DNA from: JAHIGH01 sp964564035
GTDB taxonomy: Bacteria > Patescibacteriota > Microgenomatia > Levybacterales > UBA12049
Direction of reading: 5' to 3'
Length of the DNA: 64,000 nt
NCBI GenBank assembly: GCA_964564035.1
Contig: CAZLZN010000005.1
Span: 3,724 to 67,723, forward strand
A program made the position numbers and the translations under genes. The notes under the pieces were generated by a model that saw only the letters and a program-made list of their open reading frames with translations, made no database searches and was not told the origin of the DNA. Of the stretch, positions 1 to 8,561 are shown piece by piece (within the stretch, counting starts at the first letter, position 1; the number at the start of each line of letters is the position of its first letter).

Positions 1-52
1 TGTGTTTCGGGTACAAAAACGGCAATTTTAACTAGTTTTTTGTTAATCATAT

Positions 53-502
53 TCAGTGAATTGTAACTGCCATTTTGGGCATATATATGTCAATGTGTTT
101 GCCGTTAAGCAATTTATATTTTTCAGAAATTCTGGTAGGCGATCTTTTATTCCCCATAATTTTACTGGCTACCGAATCATCAAATAAAATCGGGCAATTA
201 TAAGTTTCATAAAGACCCTCCATCAAATCGTTATTTTTCACATCGTCAATTACAAAATCATATTCTGTAATACGTATTTGCTTTCTATCATCGGTAATTT
301 TATTCATTTTTATACGCGCCACAAATATCTCGTTGCTATCCGCAAGCATCCCGCATGCCAGAATATCATCCGGTAATTCGGTCAGACTGCTAACAGACTT
401 TACCATTTGTTCTGTTTTTATCTGTATCTGTGCCTCTCTTATCTGTTTGTCTCTGGAGTCGATTAATTCTTCTTTGCTCATTATATTAGATTCTATATTC
501 AA
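53..502 (-). CDS. hypothetical protein
   Basis: I recognise no family. It is a soluble-looking protein of 149 residues if the TTG at 500-502 is used, or 142 from the ATG at 479-481; neither start has a Shine-Dalgarno. There is no signal peptide or membrane segment. The middle alternates hydrophobic and polar residues in a beta-strand-like way and the N-terminus is charged and probably helical. It is divergent from the CaxA gene, with about 60 bp between the two starts that must hold both promoters. The reading frame is open throughout and no overlapping frame competes. Confidence 0.6.
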   Translation of the reverse strand: MNIESNIMSKEELIDSRDKQIREAQIQIKTEQMVKSVSSLTELPDDILACGMLADSNEIFVARIKMNKITDDRKQIRITEYDFVIDDVKNNDLMEGLYETYNCPILFDDSVASKIMGNKRSPTRISEKYKLLNGKHIDIYMPKMAVTIH

Positions 503-565
503 AGCTGTATAAAGTCAAAACATCATAATAATCTTATTAAATGATGTGTTAAAATAAATTTACTA

Positions 566-1555
566 ATGATTTTCCAGTTATTTATTTTTATTATTAGTTT
601 ATTAGTTATACTAAAAGGAGCTCAGCTTTTGGTCGACGGAGCTTCATCTGTTGCTTACAAACTGAAAGTAGCGCCGATAGTTATCGGGCTGACGATCGTC
701 GCTTTCGGCACATCGGCCCCCGAGCTGGTCGCGTCTATCGGAGGAGTTCTCAACAACGCGACAGGATTGGCTTTTGGCAACGTTGTTGGCTCGAATATTT
801 TCAATATCCTCATAATTCTCGGTATATCCGCGGTTGTAAATCCGCTGAAACTTCACCAAAATACAATCTGGAAAGAGATTCCCATGTCATTTTTGGGCGC
901 GGTTATGCTTGTTGTTTTGGGATTACAGACGATCATAGATAACGGCGCTATTAACCAGTCAATATTTCAGGGAAATTCCCGCATAGGAGAAATCACGTTC
1001 AGCAATGGTCTCACTCTATTGGCATTTTTCATAATATTTATTTACTACACGTTCGGCATCGCCAAAGTCAATGTAAGTGACAAAATAGAGATCAAGCCTT
1101 TGTCGAATCTATTAGCAGTAATCTATATTGTCGGCGGCCTGGCCTTTTTAGCACTCGGAAGCAATTTTTTTATCGGAAGCGCGGTCAATATTGCCAAATT
1201 CCTGGGCGTCAGCGATACTTTGATAGGACTTACGATAGTTGCGGCCGGTACCAGTATGCCTGAGCTTGTGACAAGCGTTGTCGCAGCTTACAAAAAACAA
1301 TCGGATATTGCTGTCGGAAACATCGTAGGATCAAATATTTTCAATATATTCTTTATTTTAGGTACAGCGTCGCTTTTTGGCACCATCCCGATTGTCGGAA
1401 GCAATATTTTCGATATCCTAGTGCTTTTTGTCGCGACATTTATACTTTTTCTCTCGGCATTTATATTCAAAAAACGCCAAATAGGCCGCATCGAAGGCGC
1501 ATTCATGTTCGGTCTTTATCTGGTATATTTAAGCTATATTATTTGGAGGGGTTAA
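566..1555 (+). CDS. CaxA/YrbG-family Na+/Ca2+ exchanger-like membrane protein
   Basis: Cation antiporter of the CaCA superfamily in the cytoplasmic membrane, 329 residues, the usual length for the bacterial family. Both alpha repeats are intact: GTSAPE followed by GNVVGSNIFN in the N-terminal half, and GTSMPE followed by GNIVGSNIFN in the C-terminal half. The conserved Glu of each PE motif would form the ion site. About ten hydrophobic segments are visible. The family exchanges Ca2+ for Na+ or H+; the substrate here is inferred. A TAAAAT -10 box at 550-555 lies 10 nt before the ATG with no Shine-Dalgarno. The 3' end overlaps the convergent gene at 1539 by 17 bp. A second, more divergent family member lies at 21026. 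Confidence 0.93.
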   Translation: MIFQLFIFIISLLVILKGAQLLVDGASSVAYKLKVAPIVIGLTIVAFGTSAPELVASIGGVLNNATGLAFGNVVGSNIFNILIILGISAVVNPLKLHQNTIWKEIPMSFLGAVMLVVLGLQTIIDNGAINQSIFQGNSRIGEITFSNGLTLLAFFIIFIYYTFGIAKVNVSDKIEIKPLSNLLAVIYIVGGLAFLALGSNFFIGSAVNIAKFLGVSDTLIGLTIVAAGTSMPELVTSVVAAYKKQSDIAVGNIVGSNIFNIFFILGTASLFGTIPIVGSNIFDILVLFVATFILFLSAFIFKKRQIGRIEGAFMFGLYLVYLSYIIWRG

Positions 1556-2141
1556 TTGGGCGCAATGATTTATCCGGCTCAGAAGCTTTTAAAAACTTAT
1601 CATTCTGCAGTCTTACAAGTCCGGCTATTCTTGAATCCTCCTCGCTGGCCGCGATAGGAACCGCTCTCCACAACAAGCTGTCATTCATAGCATTACCCAT
1701 TATTTTATCACTGCTCAGAAGGCGGTAGTCAACTCTTAATTGCTCCGCATCTTTGAGGCTAAGAGAGTTTACTTTATTCCTTATATTAGTGATATTCTCA
1801 TCTCGTAATTCATCGACAGTGCTGTCTCTCAAGGAGTTATCGTTCTCTGTTTCGCAAATTATTACGCTTCTGACATTCGGATTATGAAGATCCGCAATTG
1901 TCTTTGCTGCTCTTACCCAAAAATCAAATGCTTTATCCTGAATTCCCAGTGCGCCATCACCTGATTCGGAGACTCCCCCAAACTCCCCTATTTGCATAGG
2001 TGAATTCTCAGTTTTTTCTGCCTTTTTAGGATGCATGACCTGTATCAGTCTATTCAGAGCGCGTCCTGTGTCAAATAGTTCACCTTCTTTTGGAACACCA
2101 TAAGTATCCGGGGTTTTAGGATTTGTTTCGCTTTTCGCCAT
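1539..2141 (-). CDS. hypothetical protein
   Basis: 200 residues, no recognised family, no membrane segment. The N-terminal half is polar with Gly/Ser/Asp patches; the C-terminal half (roughly residues 90-185) is rich in charged residues and leucines and looks helical. A TATAAT box ending 9 nt before the ATG suggests a leaderless or nearly leaderless mRNA. The end overlaps the exchanger gene tail to tail. It may form a unit with the hydrolase upstream at 2232-3413, from which it is separated by 90 bp, but its own -10 box argues for independent transcription. Confidence 0.6.
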   Translation of the reverse strand: MAKSETNPKTPDTYGVPKEGELFDTGRALNRLIQVMHPKKAEKTENSPMQIGEFGGVSESGDGALGIQDKAFDFWVRAAKTIADLHNPNVRSVIICETENDNSLRDSTVDELRDENITNIRNKVNSLSLKDAEQLRVDYRLLSSDKIMGNAMNDSLLWRAVPIAASEEDSRIAGLVRLQNDKFLKASEPDKSLRPINPSK

Positions 2142-2231
2142 AGTCTCATTATTATATACAAAATCCTCCCAAAGTCAACTATAGGATATTCATACATGTT
2201 TACTGCCGGTCAATCTGGATTTTAATTAGTG

Positions 2232-3413
2232 TTAAGAAGTAAATCTGCGTCTGTCCCTGGGGTATTTACCCATATCAATATCCCCATTTACTTTTCGTTC
2301 AGTGCGGTTAATTCTCTCAAGCGCGGCAAATGAAGCCGTTGCCAGATTGCGATATCCCGCGATATGATGGTTTCCGAATTTGCTTGAGTCTGCAATTAAG
2401 AATTTCACGCCTGCGCTTTCTGGAAAAAAGTTTTTATACAAGAATTCTTCCCTGTCAGCAACTACTTTATTTCGATTTGACGTAGCTGCGGAATGAGTCT
2501 CCTGCATTGTGCGCGCGTAATTACGCGCCGCCTCGAGTCCCATTTCAGGCTTGATTACAAAATTAGGATTCGCCATCAGATCCGCCTCCCCGTGTATCAA
2601 AACAACCGGGCATTTAATGCGTCCCAATGCCTGATTCATGGTTGTCATCTCTTCGCGCAGGTTTCTGATACCGCCTGCTACATCCCCTTTTGCTTCATAA
2701 ACCTGCCTTATAAAATCCGTGAAAAGCTCAGTGTTTAATCGAAGCGCTCTCAGCCATATGTCCCGGTTTTGTATCGGATGTTTCATTATCTCCGCCCCCG
2801 GATCTGTTAATAATCTGGCGAAAAAATTAGATTCATTTTCATTTTGATCCGCGTCTTTCCCGTCTTCAAGTGCTTTGCTATAAAAAATCTTATCAAGAAT
2901 ATTAGGCTTAACTCCGCTGACGTCCTTATCTGCATCTGCCGGTCTGTTCGAGTCGCCCAAGCCTTTGGATGCCAATAAAATTAACCCGTTTATTCGTATA
3001 TCGGGATTTTTCTCCTGCAGTAAGTCAACAAGCTCTATAGCGCGTACGCCTCCTTGTGAATTGCCGACGATCGTCACATCCTTATATCTATTCGATTCAA
3101 TAAATTTTCTCTCAACCTCCGCTCCTTCTCTTTGTTTGAGCGTTACCGGATTTCCCCGTACTTCAAATGCCGTAGTTCTGACTCCGCTGAAATCCGCGAA
3201 TGTACCGGAAATACTCGATACCGCCTCGCCCCAAATAGGATTTGCCCACCCGGGATGAAAAAATATTCCGGGTTTTTTGTCTGGTTCAAACCGTAACGCC
3301 TCTTTTTTCGGTTCAAAAATTCTATAATTTAATTTTAACTTCCCACTCTCAATCCCGCTATCGCTAACGGATCCATTATTCTCGTAATCTCTGGCGCCTC
3401 TTTCAAAAAACAT
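2232..3413 (-). CDS. alpha/beta-hydrolase family protein
   Basis: Predicted serine hydrolase of the alpha/beta fold, 393 residues, probably cytoplasmic because no signal peptide is seen. The nucleophile elbow GNSQGG places Ser119. An Asp at about 278 in the strand IHGEADLM and a His pair at 349-350 complete a plausible triad. An HPGWANP segment around residue 53 could supply the oxyanion-hole HG-like motif. A large mostly helical insert (about 150-260) would form a lid. The substrate cannot be told. A TATAAT box lies 9 nt before the ATG. The nearest known types are esterase/lipase-like and peptidase-like hydrolases. Confidence 0.8.
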   Translation of the reverse strand: MFFERGARDYENNGSVSDSGIESGKLKLNYRIFEPKKEALRFEPDKKPGIFFHPGWANPIWGEAVSSISGTFADFSGVRTTAFEVRGNPVTLKQREGAEVERKFIESNRYKDVTIVGNSQGGVRAIELVDLLQEKNPDIRINGLILLASKGLGDSNRPADADKDVSGVKPNILDKIFYSKALEDGKDADQNENESNFFARLLTDPGAEIMKHPIQNRDIWLRALRLNTELFTDFIRQVYEAKGDVAGGIRNLREEMTTMNQALGRIKCPVVLIHGEADLMANPNFVIKPEMGLEAARNYARTMQETHSAATSNRNKVVADREEFLYKNFFPESAGVKFLIADSSKFGNHHIAGYRNLATASFAALERINRTERKVNGDIDMGKYPRDRRRFTS

Positions 3414-3589
3414 CTTATAGCAATTATATAATACTTCAGTTGCTTCTACAAATAATTTATTTTCGTAATTTATAAAACAACAATCGTCAAAAATTTGTCA
3501 GATTATTGTTGCATTATAGTCAAGCTTCACGCCCCAAACTCAAGTATGATCACAATTATCTTACCAAAGTAGAAAGCGGGGTGATATTT

Positions 3590-3811
3590 ATGAGTGAAAC
3601 TCCAAAAGGACTTTATGCTGTTTTGCCTACATCATGGTTGATCAAAGCAGAAAAAGCACGAGCTAAGACGGCACATGAAGCTGATGTAGATACCGCAAAA
3701 AGGCTAAACTTAACCGGAAACAAAAGGTCTGATTTCTTTCGCGTTCGTAATTTAGAAGAAGCTGGAAGAATGCTTAGGCTTCAGGCAGTAATCGCCCGAA
3801 GAGGTTTCTGA
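3590..3811 (+). CDS. small hypothetical protein
   Basis: 73 residues from the ATG at 3590, chosen over the longer in-frame opening at 3506 because the conserved-looking part begins MSETPKGLYAV and a purine-rich AGCGGGGTGA precedes it. It is a basic, helical protein with many Ala, Lys and Arg (pI clearly above neutral), no membrane segment and no recognised family. The basic character would suit nucleic-acid binding, but that is speculation. It is flanked by a divergent hydrolase and a 220-bp non-coding stretch. Confidence 0.55.
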   Translation: MSETPKGLYAVLPTSWLIKAEKARAKTAHEADVDTAKRLNLTGNKRSDFFRVRNLEEAGRMLRLQAVIARRGF

Positions 3812-4033
3812 TACGCATTTAATAAATTGAAAGTAATACCAGATTATTAATAACCGCTTTACCGGCGCGATATACATTTATGCGGGAATTTGATAAGACC
3901 TTAGGCCAATTTATCCATATTCTACTTTATTCTTTAATACATATAGAATTAAATTTCTATTCAAGATTTAATTTAACCCAACAGAATTTTTTGCTTTAAC
4001 AAACTGCTTAAGAAATTACAATGCTTGAGGTTG

Positions 4034-5023
4034 CTAATGGCGATGGTATACTGTTCTGACCCCGACTACATGGTGACCGCTGTCCGGGTATGTAATTGTC
4101 CCCCTTATAGCCTCCATATTGGGACTTATAATTCCCAGCGCGACACTCGCTACCTGTGCGCGTGTCGGAAGTTTGCCTCCGGGGAGTCTTCTTTCTGTCA
4201 AATACATCAATTCATCAAACCCGGGTAGTCCCGATGCCGCCCTGGTTGGAGTAGGTCCTGGCGAGATGGCATTTACTCGAACACCTGCTCTTCCTACTTT
4301 ATCATCATTATCAAGAGTTCTGGTCAATGCATTCAAGGCAGCTTTAGCTGGCGCCATAACACCATATCCATCAACATGTTTTTCTCCTCCTTCATATGTT
4401 ATTGTCAGAGCATTAGGATCCGGTTTATCTATTAATTTATAGTCTCTTGCCTTTTCTTTTTCTTTTTCTTCCGGCAATAAATAAGGCAATGTATGACGAA
4501 TTAGACGCGGAAAAGATAAAGCGCTCGTATCATAAATTCTAAGCATAACCTCATCATCCATATCCATTAGAGAAGGTTTTAGCTCTCCCCTCTTATTTAC
4601 CCCGCCCGCTATACCGTGAATAACAATATCAATTCGTTTATCAAAAATGTCTGTCCCTATTTCATCTACTACTTTTTTAGCTTTTGCATTGTCTGTGATG
4701 TCCAGTTCAGCATGATGCACGCCGGTTCTTGTGAAAAATTCTCCGGCATGTTCTAGATCGCTCGCTCGTTGATAGGTGTAAGCAATTTTTGCGCCTGCTG
4801 CGTAAGCCAATTCACCAATAGCTGCGCCAATACTGTGCGTATTACATACACCTGTTAATAGTATATGCCTGCCGCCTCTGCCTCTAAGAGGCTTTGTGTC
4901 TCCGGCATATTCAATTGCTTTTTTTAGTTCCCTCTCGTCTCGTTCAAAATATTCATCAATATCGAACCTTTTTTTACCTTTTAATTTTTTTTCGGTTGTT
5001 GGTATAGGTTGTGCTTCGCTCAT
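4034..5023 (-). CDS. short-chain dehydrogenase/reductase resembling enoyl-ACP reductase (FabI-like)
   Basis: NAD(P)H-dependent SDR, about 329 residues from the ATG at 5021-5023. The longer reading to 5104 adds a Cys/Phe-rich stretch that looks untranslated. After a ~50-residue charged N-terminal extension comes the cofactor loop TGVCNTHSIGAAIG, like the TGVANxxSIAxGIA loop of FabI. The active site follows the FabI rather than the classical SDR pattern: Tyr210, then Tyr220-x6-Lys227 (YGVMAPAK), with the two tyrosines 10 residues apart as in E. coli FabI (146 and 156). The sequence VRVNAISPGPTPTRAASG is also FabI-like. No other fatty-acid genes are in the window, so the substrate is open. Confidence 0.8.
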   Translation of the reverse strand: MSEAQPIPTTEKKLKGKKRFDIDEYFERDERELKKAIEYAGDTKPLRGRGGRHILLTGVCNTHSIGAAIGELAYAAGAKIAYTYQRASDLEHAGEFFTRTGVHHAELDITDNAKAKKVVDEIGTDIFDKRIDIVIHGIAGGVNKRGELKPSLMDMDDEVMLRIYDTSALSFPRLIRHTLPYLLPEEKEKEKARDYKLIDKPDPNALTITYEGGEKHVDGYGVMAPAKAALNALTRTLDNDDKVGRAGVRVNAISPGPTPTRAASGLPGFDELMYLTERRLPGGKLPTRAQVASVALGIISPNMEAIRGTITYPDSGHHVVGVRTVYHRH

Positions 5024-5210
5024 ATAACTATAAAAGAGTCTAACATAGGACATTGCAGTTGCGCATGACAGATTGATGACAAGACAAAAACAAAAACAAA
5101 ACAAATTATTGTTAATTTATTAAATAGATCAAAAAAGTCGGTACACACCAGGAGAAATGTAATGAGTTGCTGCGCAGAAAAACATATGAAGTAACCAAAA
5201 ATTACTTTTG

Positions 5211-6275
5211 TTATTTATTATTATTCTCGTGGAATGTGTTTACAAAATTGACCAGTGCGTCACTATTTGTGCCTATTTCTAGAATAAAATTAGCCTTATG
5301 CTTTTTGTTATGTTGTAATATATCCAAAAAATATTTATCTATTCTGTTTATAATCACCCCTGCTGCTCCGCGGGCTTGCGCTACCTCCCTCTTGGAAGCG
5401 TGCACAGCTAAAGCCTTGCGCGCTTTATTAACTACATAAATATCTTCAAAGCTTTTGTTAGAATCTGCGCCAAAAGGTGATACTCTTTGATATGCAAATT
5501 CGTAAAGCATTTCAGTATGGCCGTCTTTGTATTTTATAAAATCTACTAAATACCTCATCGATGCCGGATGGCCCTTATAAGCGTCCGGTGCATTATCTGC
5601 GGGAAGCGGCGGGATAAATTCTTGCCATACGAACTTGGGGTCAACAGCAGGAATCTCTGATTCTAAATGATCAGGCCTCCCGAAGGCTTTTATTTTTTCA
5701 CCACGCTTACCAAACACCGGTTTTAAAAGCCAGATTCCGCTCGCTGGAAATGTGTCAGTTTTATCATAATCCCTAACCGCGGGTCTTAGGCTTTTTGGAA
5801 CCAAAAAAGCATGATACGCTTTATTATTAATCACTTCTTCCAAATCCAGAGCATTTGGTATTGCTGTAGCCATCAGCGGCATTTTGGTATCAATACTTAC
5901 AGCTCTTATAAAATTATAAAGCAGTGCCAAAAGTTCCAGGTCGTTTGGGTCATAGCCGTCTGATGTATGATTAATTACCTCCGTTCTACTCTCATTAAGC
6001 GCTTCTATTGATTTTATTTTATCGCTCGATATCATTGCGCGTATGCTGGCTAAGGTTTTTTGTGATCTCTCTATATAGGCATCAGTTATACTTGCCGCTC
6101 CTCTTATACCCGAATTGTGCCCGTTTGTTTCGACGCATGAAATTTTTCTCCTGCCTTGTTTATTTTTATAAAAAATAAAATCAAAACCTATCGAAGCGCG
6201 AAATCGCTCGTCCTCAGGGGATCTCCTGTTCGGATACCATTTATCCATAGCTACTCTAAATCTGTCAGTTTCCAT
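5211..6275 (-). CDS. putative ATP-grasp-like protein
   Basis: 354 residues from the ATG at 6273-6275, preceded 7 nt upstream by TATAAT; the longer reading to 6311 would start inside the promoter. I see no certain family. LLKPVFGKRGEK resembles the Lys-Pro-x-x-Gly-x-x-Gly nucleotide loop of ATP-grasp enzymes, WQEFIPP the hinge after it, and FILEIGTNSDAL near the C-terminus the E-x-N metal site. An N-terminal VETNGHNSG motif may be substrate-binding. Reaction type, if correct, would be carboxylate-amine/thiol ligation, but the assignment is inference. It stands alone between a SDR gene and an orphan. Confidence 0.6.
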   Translation of the reverse strand: METDRFRVAMDKWYPNRRSPEDERFRASIGFDFIFYKNKQGRRKISCVETNGHNSGIRGAASITDAYIERSQKTLASIRAMISSDKIKSIEALNESRTEVINHTSDGYDPNDLELLALLYNFIRAVSIDTKMPLMATAIPNALDLEEVINNKAYHAFLVPKSLRPAVRDYDKTDTFPASGIWLLKPVFGKRGEKIKAFGRPDHLESEIPAVDPKFVWQEFIPPLPADNAPDAYKGHPASMRYLVDFIKYKDGHTEMLYEFAYQRVSPFGADSNKSFEDIYVVNKARKALAVHASKREVAQARGAAGVIINRIDKYFLDILQHNKKHKANFILEIGTNSDALVNFVNTFHENNNK

Positions 6276-6282
6276 TCTTTTA

Positions 6283-6288
6283 ATTATA
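6283..6288 (-). promoter_or_regulatory. -10 box (TATAAT)
   Basis: Perfect TATAAT on the minus strand ending 7 nt before the ATG at 6273-6275. No Shine-Dalgarno is present, so transcription would start at or next to the start codon. Confidence 0.6.
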
Positions 6289-6397
6289 TACTGCCTTATA
6301 GTAAATATCAATTGAACTTTATTCCCTTTTTGAGAAGAACATACCTATTCTATATATAGTATAGGTATATTTTTGTGTGGACTAACTATGCAGTCAA

Positions 6398-6997
6398 TTA
6401 GCGATTGTAGGGCAATCTTGGACGGAATTCTCCGGGACTACCTGCTACAGGCTCAGGACCTGGTCGATATGCCGGTGGTGTGAAACGCCCCGCCGGCAAT
6501 GATGAACTATAAGCAAACAACTCTTCCAATGCTCGAGCGTAGCCTATTTCCCTAACCCTTGTACTACACTCATCAACTCTATTCTTAATTTTCATTTGAA
6601 TTTCATCATCGAGATTATTTGCTAAATCGGTAAGGCTTCTTCTTGTTTTAAGATCTGAAATATCTTTCCAAATAATTTCACGCGTTATCTGGCAAGCTTT
6701 AAATACCTGTCTTGCAATTTTATTCTGAAAATCCAAATCAGGACTTCTAACTCCGTATATTACGGAAACAGCTATAGATGTATCTTTCATTTCGGTTAAT
6801 AGACCCTGCCTTATAAGGCCAAGATCTACTCTTAATCGTCTTTTAGGAGATAGAGATTTATGGGCTTTTAGTTCATCCCCCTCCGGGTCAGCATATGCAA
6901 ATGCCGGAATTTGGGCCTCCAAAGCATTAAAGCGATCAGCCCGGGTTCTTAACCTGGGTTCTGCTTTATTTTCCTTGTCATGAAATCTTTCTACCAT
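6398..6997 (-). CDS. hypothetical protein
   Basis: 199 residues, no recognised family. Residues 1-50 are charged, the middle (about 55-165) is predicted helical with many Arg, Asp and Leu residues, and the tail is Pro/Gly/Arg-rich and probably disordered. There is no signal peptide or membrane segment. A perfect TATAAT box at 7004-7009 ends 6 nt before the ATG. The upstream neighbour is the decayed transposase that ends at 7013, so this promoter sits exactly between the two. Confidence 0.6.
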   Translation of the reverse strand: MVERFHDKENKAEPRLRTRADRFNALEAQIPAFAYADPEGDELKAHKSLSPKRRLRVDLGLIRQGLLTEMKDTSIAVSVIYGVRSPDLDFQNKIARQVFKACQITREIIWKDISDLKTRRSLTDLANNLDDEIQMKIKNRVDECSTRVREIGYARALEELFAYSSSLPAGRFTPPAYRPGPEPVAGSPGEFRPRLPYNR

Positions 6998-7003
6998 ACA
7001 ATT

Positions 7004-7009
7004 ATTATA
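7004..7009 (-). promoter_or_regulatory. -10 box (TATAAT)
   Basis: TATAAT with a 6-nt gap to the ATG at 6995-6997 and no Shine-Dalgarno, fitting a leaderless transcript. Confidence 0.6.
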
Positions 7010-7012
7010 GCA

Positions 7013-7228
7013 TTATCTACTCAAGATACAAGCATGTGTAAGCGTTACGGACATTTTAGACATTTCATAGTTTGAAATAAGATAGTCCATCGGTGTGATT
7101 TTCCCGAGAGACTTGTGTATCTTCTGCGTTAAATAGAATATCAAGTATTCTAACAGATTATTATTAAACTGTACGGGGTCATGGATGATATCAAGTTTGT
7201 TGTTTAAAAATTGATCTTGAAGGGTAAA
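7013..7228 (-). pseudogene. 3' remnant of an IS3/IS481-type transposase (rve integrase C-terminus)
   Basis: Reading the minus strand from 7228 to the TAA at 7013-7015 gives about 70 codons without a start. The peptide contains TLQDQFLNN, LEYLIFYLTQKIHKSLGKITP and a final SKMSVTLTH, a close match to the end of the DDE integrase core in IS3/IS481 transposases, where the pattern is roughly L-x-E-Y-L-x-F-Y-N-x-x-R-x-H-x-S-L-x-x-x-x-P. The first two Asp residues of the DDE triad and all N-terminal domains are absent. The upstream break falls at the palindrome at 7229-7249. It is a dead fragment marking an old insertion. Confidence 0.75.
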
Positions 7229-7249
7229 AATACACCCAGGGGGTGTATT
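7229..7249. repeat. REP-like palindrome 1
   Basis: A 9-bp perfect inverted repeat (AATACACCC / GGGTGTATT) around a 3-nt centre AGG. It shares the TACACCC/GGGTGTA core with palindromes at 8004, 8872 and 9782 and adjoins the truncated end of the transposase remnant. It lies 57 bp upstream of the RayT gene. Confidence 0.7.
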
Positions 7250-7305
7250 AGGTTAGACACATAGGGAAAATCCTGATAATATTAGTTAAATACTAATTTA
7301 AATTT

Positions 7306-7983
7306 ATGCCTGCACGCTTAGAGCCTCTTATAACAGGAGAAATATATCATGTTTGTAATAGAGGAATTAATCACAAGCCAACATTTATAAAAATCCGAGA
7401 ATACAAACGCGCTTTACAGTTGATTAATTACTACCGCTTTCAAAATCCCCCTGTTAGGTTATCTAAATTCCTACTATTGTCAAAAGACTTACGAGAACAG
7501 ATTATGAATGAATTGCAAAAATCCGATAATAGGAGTATTGATATCTATTCCTATTGTTTGATGCCCAATCATGTTCATTTTTTGATAAAACAGCTTCGAG
7601 ATAATGGAATATCCAAATTTATGGGGCAATTTTTTAATGGTTATGTTAAGTATTTTAATATATTAAATAAAACGGAGGGCCCGCTCTTTCTTGATCAGTT
7701 TAAGGCTGTAAGAATAATTACAGACGAACAGCTCTTGCACGTATCCAGATATATTCATCTAAATCCGTACACAGCATTTATAACTAGAAAAATTGAAGAT
7801 CTTCAATACTATCAATGGTCTTCGTTTCCTGAGTATATAGGGATACAAGATCCTGGAATATGTCAAAAAGATCCAATACTATCATTTTTTAAAAATAAAG
7901 ATGACTATAAAAAATTTATTTTTGATAATGCAGATTACCAAAGAGTAATTGGAAAAATTAAACACCTGACTCTTGAAGATTAA
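7306..7983 (+). CDS. REP-associated tyrosine transposase-like protein (RayT, Y1_Tnp family)
   Basis: 225-residue HUH single-strand endonuclease of the IS200/IS605-like RAYT group. The N-terminal part GEIYHVCNRG is the family's usual opening. The metal-binding HUH motif is MPNHVHFLI with His89 and His91, and the catalytic tyrosine is most likely Tyr149 in SRYIHLNPYTA. These proteins nick and join short palindromic REP sequences rather than move themselves. Four short palindromes with a shared core surround this gene and occur nowhere else in the window. All catalytic residues are present, so it is probably active. No Shine-Dalgarno is seen before the ATG. Confidence 0.88.
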   Translation: MPARLEPLITGEIYHVCNRGINHKPTFIKIREYKRALQLINYYRFQNPPVRLSKFLLLSKDLREQIMNELQKSDNRSIDIYSYCLMPNHVHFLIKQLRDNGISKFMGQFFNGYVKYFNILNKTEGPLFLDQFKAVRIITDEQLLHVSRYIHLNPYTAFITRKIEDLQYYQWSSFPEYIGIQDPGICQKDPILSFFKNKDDYKKFIFDNADYQRVIGKIKHLTLED

Positions 7984-8167
7984 TCCCCGGGCGTCCTACT
8001 TAATACACCCCCCGGGTGTACTTACTCTCTCGGCCGTAGTCATAGCGCTAAATTACGACAAAGTCCTGCAATCAAAACTCCTCGATGCATTCCCGTCTTA
8101 TGCAGTTTTTATCACAGATCTGGAGAGCAACCCCGCAGTTTTAGATCACCTCCAAAAACTCAAATAA
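7973..8167 (+). pseudogene. possible gene remnant interrupted by REP-like palindrome 2
   Basis: An open stretch whose last ~45 codons (from about 8030) look like the C-terminal end of an ordinary soluble protein, with hydrophobic/charged alternation and a good helical finish. The first part is formed by the palindrome at 8004-8020 and the tail of the RayT gene, and the only ATG lies inside RayT. I read it as a truncated 3' fragment rather than a real 64-codon gene. The parent family is not recognised. Confidence 0.35.
8004..8020. repeat. REP-like palindrome 2
   Basis: TACACCC-CCC-GGGTGTA, 7-bp arms. A 24-bp stretch containing it (8000-8023) is identical to 9778-9801. It lies 20 bp after the RayT stop codon and at the 5' break of a gene remnant. 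Confidence 0.75.
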
Positions 8168-8206
8168 ATCTTGAAATACACACATCATTGAAGCAAGTTC
8201 ATATGA

Positions 8207-8212
8207 TATAAT
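8207..8212 (+). promoter_or_regulatory. -10 box (TATAAT)
   Basis: TATAAT ending 7 nt before the ATG at 8220. No convincing -35 at 16-18 bp and no Shine-Dalgarno; it would give a leaderless mRNA for the two-gene unit that follows. Confidence 0.55.
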
Positions 8213-8219
8213 TTTTTGA

Positions 8220-8561
8220 ATGATAATTACAAAAACTTCCCCGTTCACCAAAGAAGAAATAGCGATGTTATCCGAGGTGTTTGAAGTTTACATCAAAACA
8301 GTAATTGATATTGAAAAAAGGATTTGTTCTGCAGGCTGTGATAGGCATTTTGAATCGGAAAAAATTTTACTTGAGCAAAATTCTGCGCAAAAAGATTTAT
8401 GGGGCGGTGGAATCGATTTAGAAACGAAAATTATCGATTTTAATTCATTTATAAATATACGCCCAATTGATAATAATACAAGTAATGAAATTCAAGACGC
8501 GATTATTAGGGCAAAATATGAAGATTTAACCAGATATTTTTTTAGAGTACTATATGAATAG
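8220..8561 (+). CDS. DUF5674-like protein
   Basis: 113 residues resembling the uncharacterised DUF5674 family. The diagnostic-looking parts are a C-terminal LLEQNSAQKDLWG, then a short acidic stretch and FINIRP followed by NEIQD. No enzymatic motif is known to me for the family and no function is proposed. The stop overlaps the start of the next gene by 8 bp, so the two are translationally coupled and probably work together. The match is from memory of the family pattern. Confidence 0.65.
   Translation: MIITKTSPFTKEEIAMLSEVFEVYIKTVIDIEKRICSAGCDRHFESEKILLEQNSAQKDLWGGGIDLETKIIDFNSFINIRPIDNNTSNEIQDAIIRAKYEDLTRYFFRVLYE

Noticed and set aside
644..1506. Minus-strand open frames inside the CaxA gene
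   Set aside because: Shadows of the strongly supported plus-strand transporter; compositionally odd and without family features.
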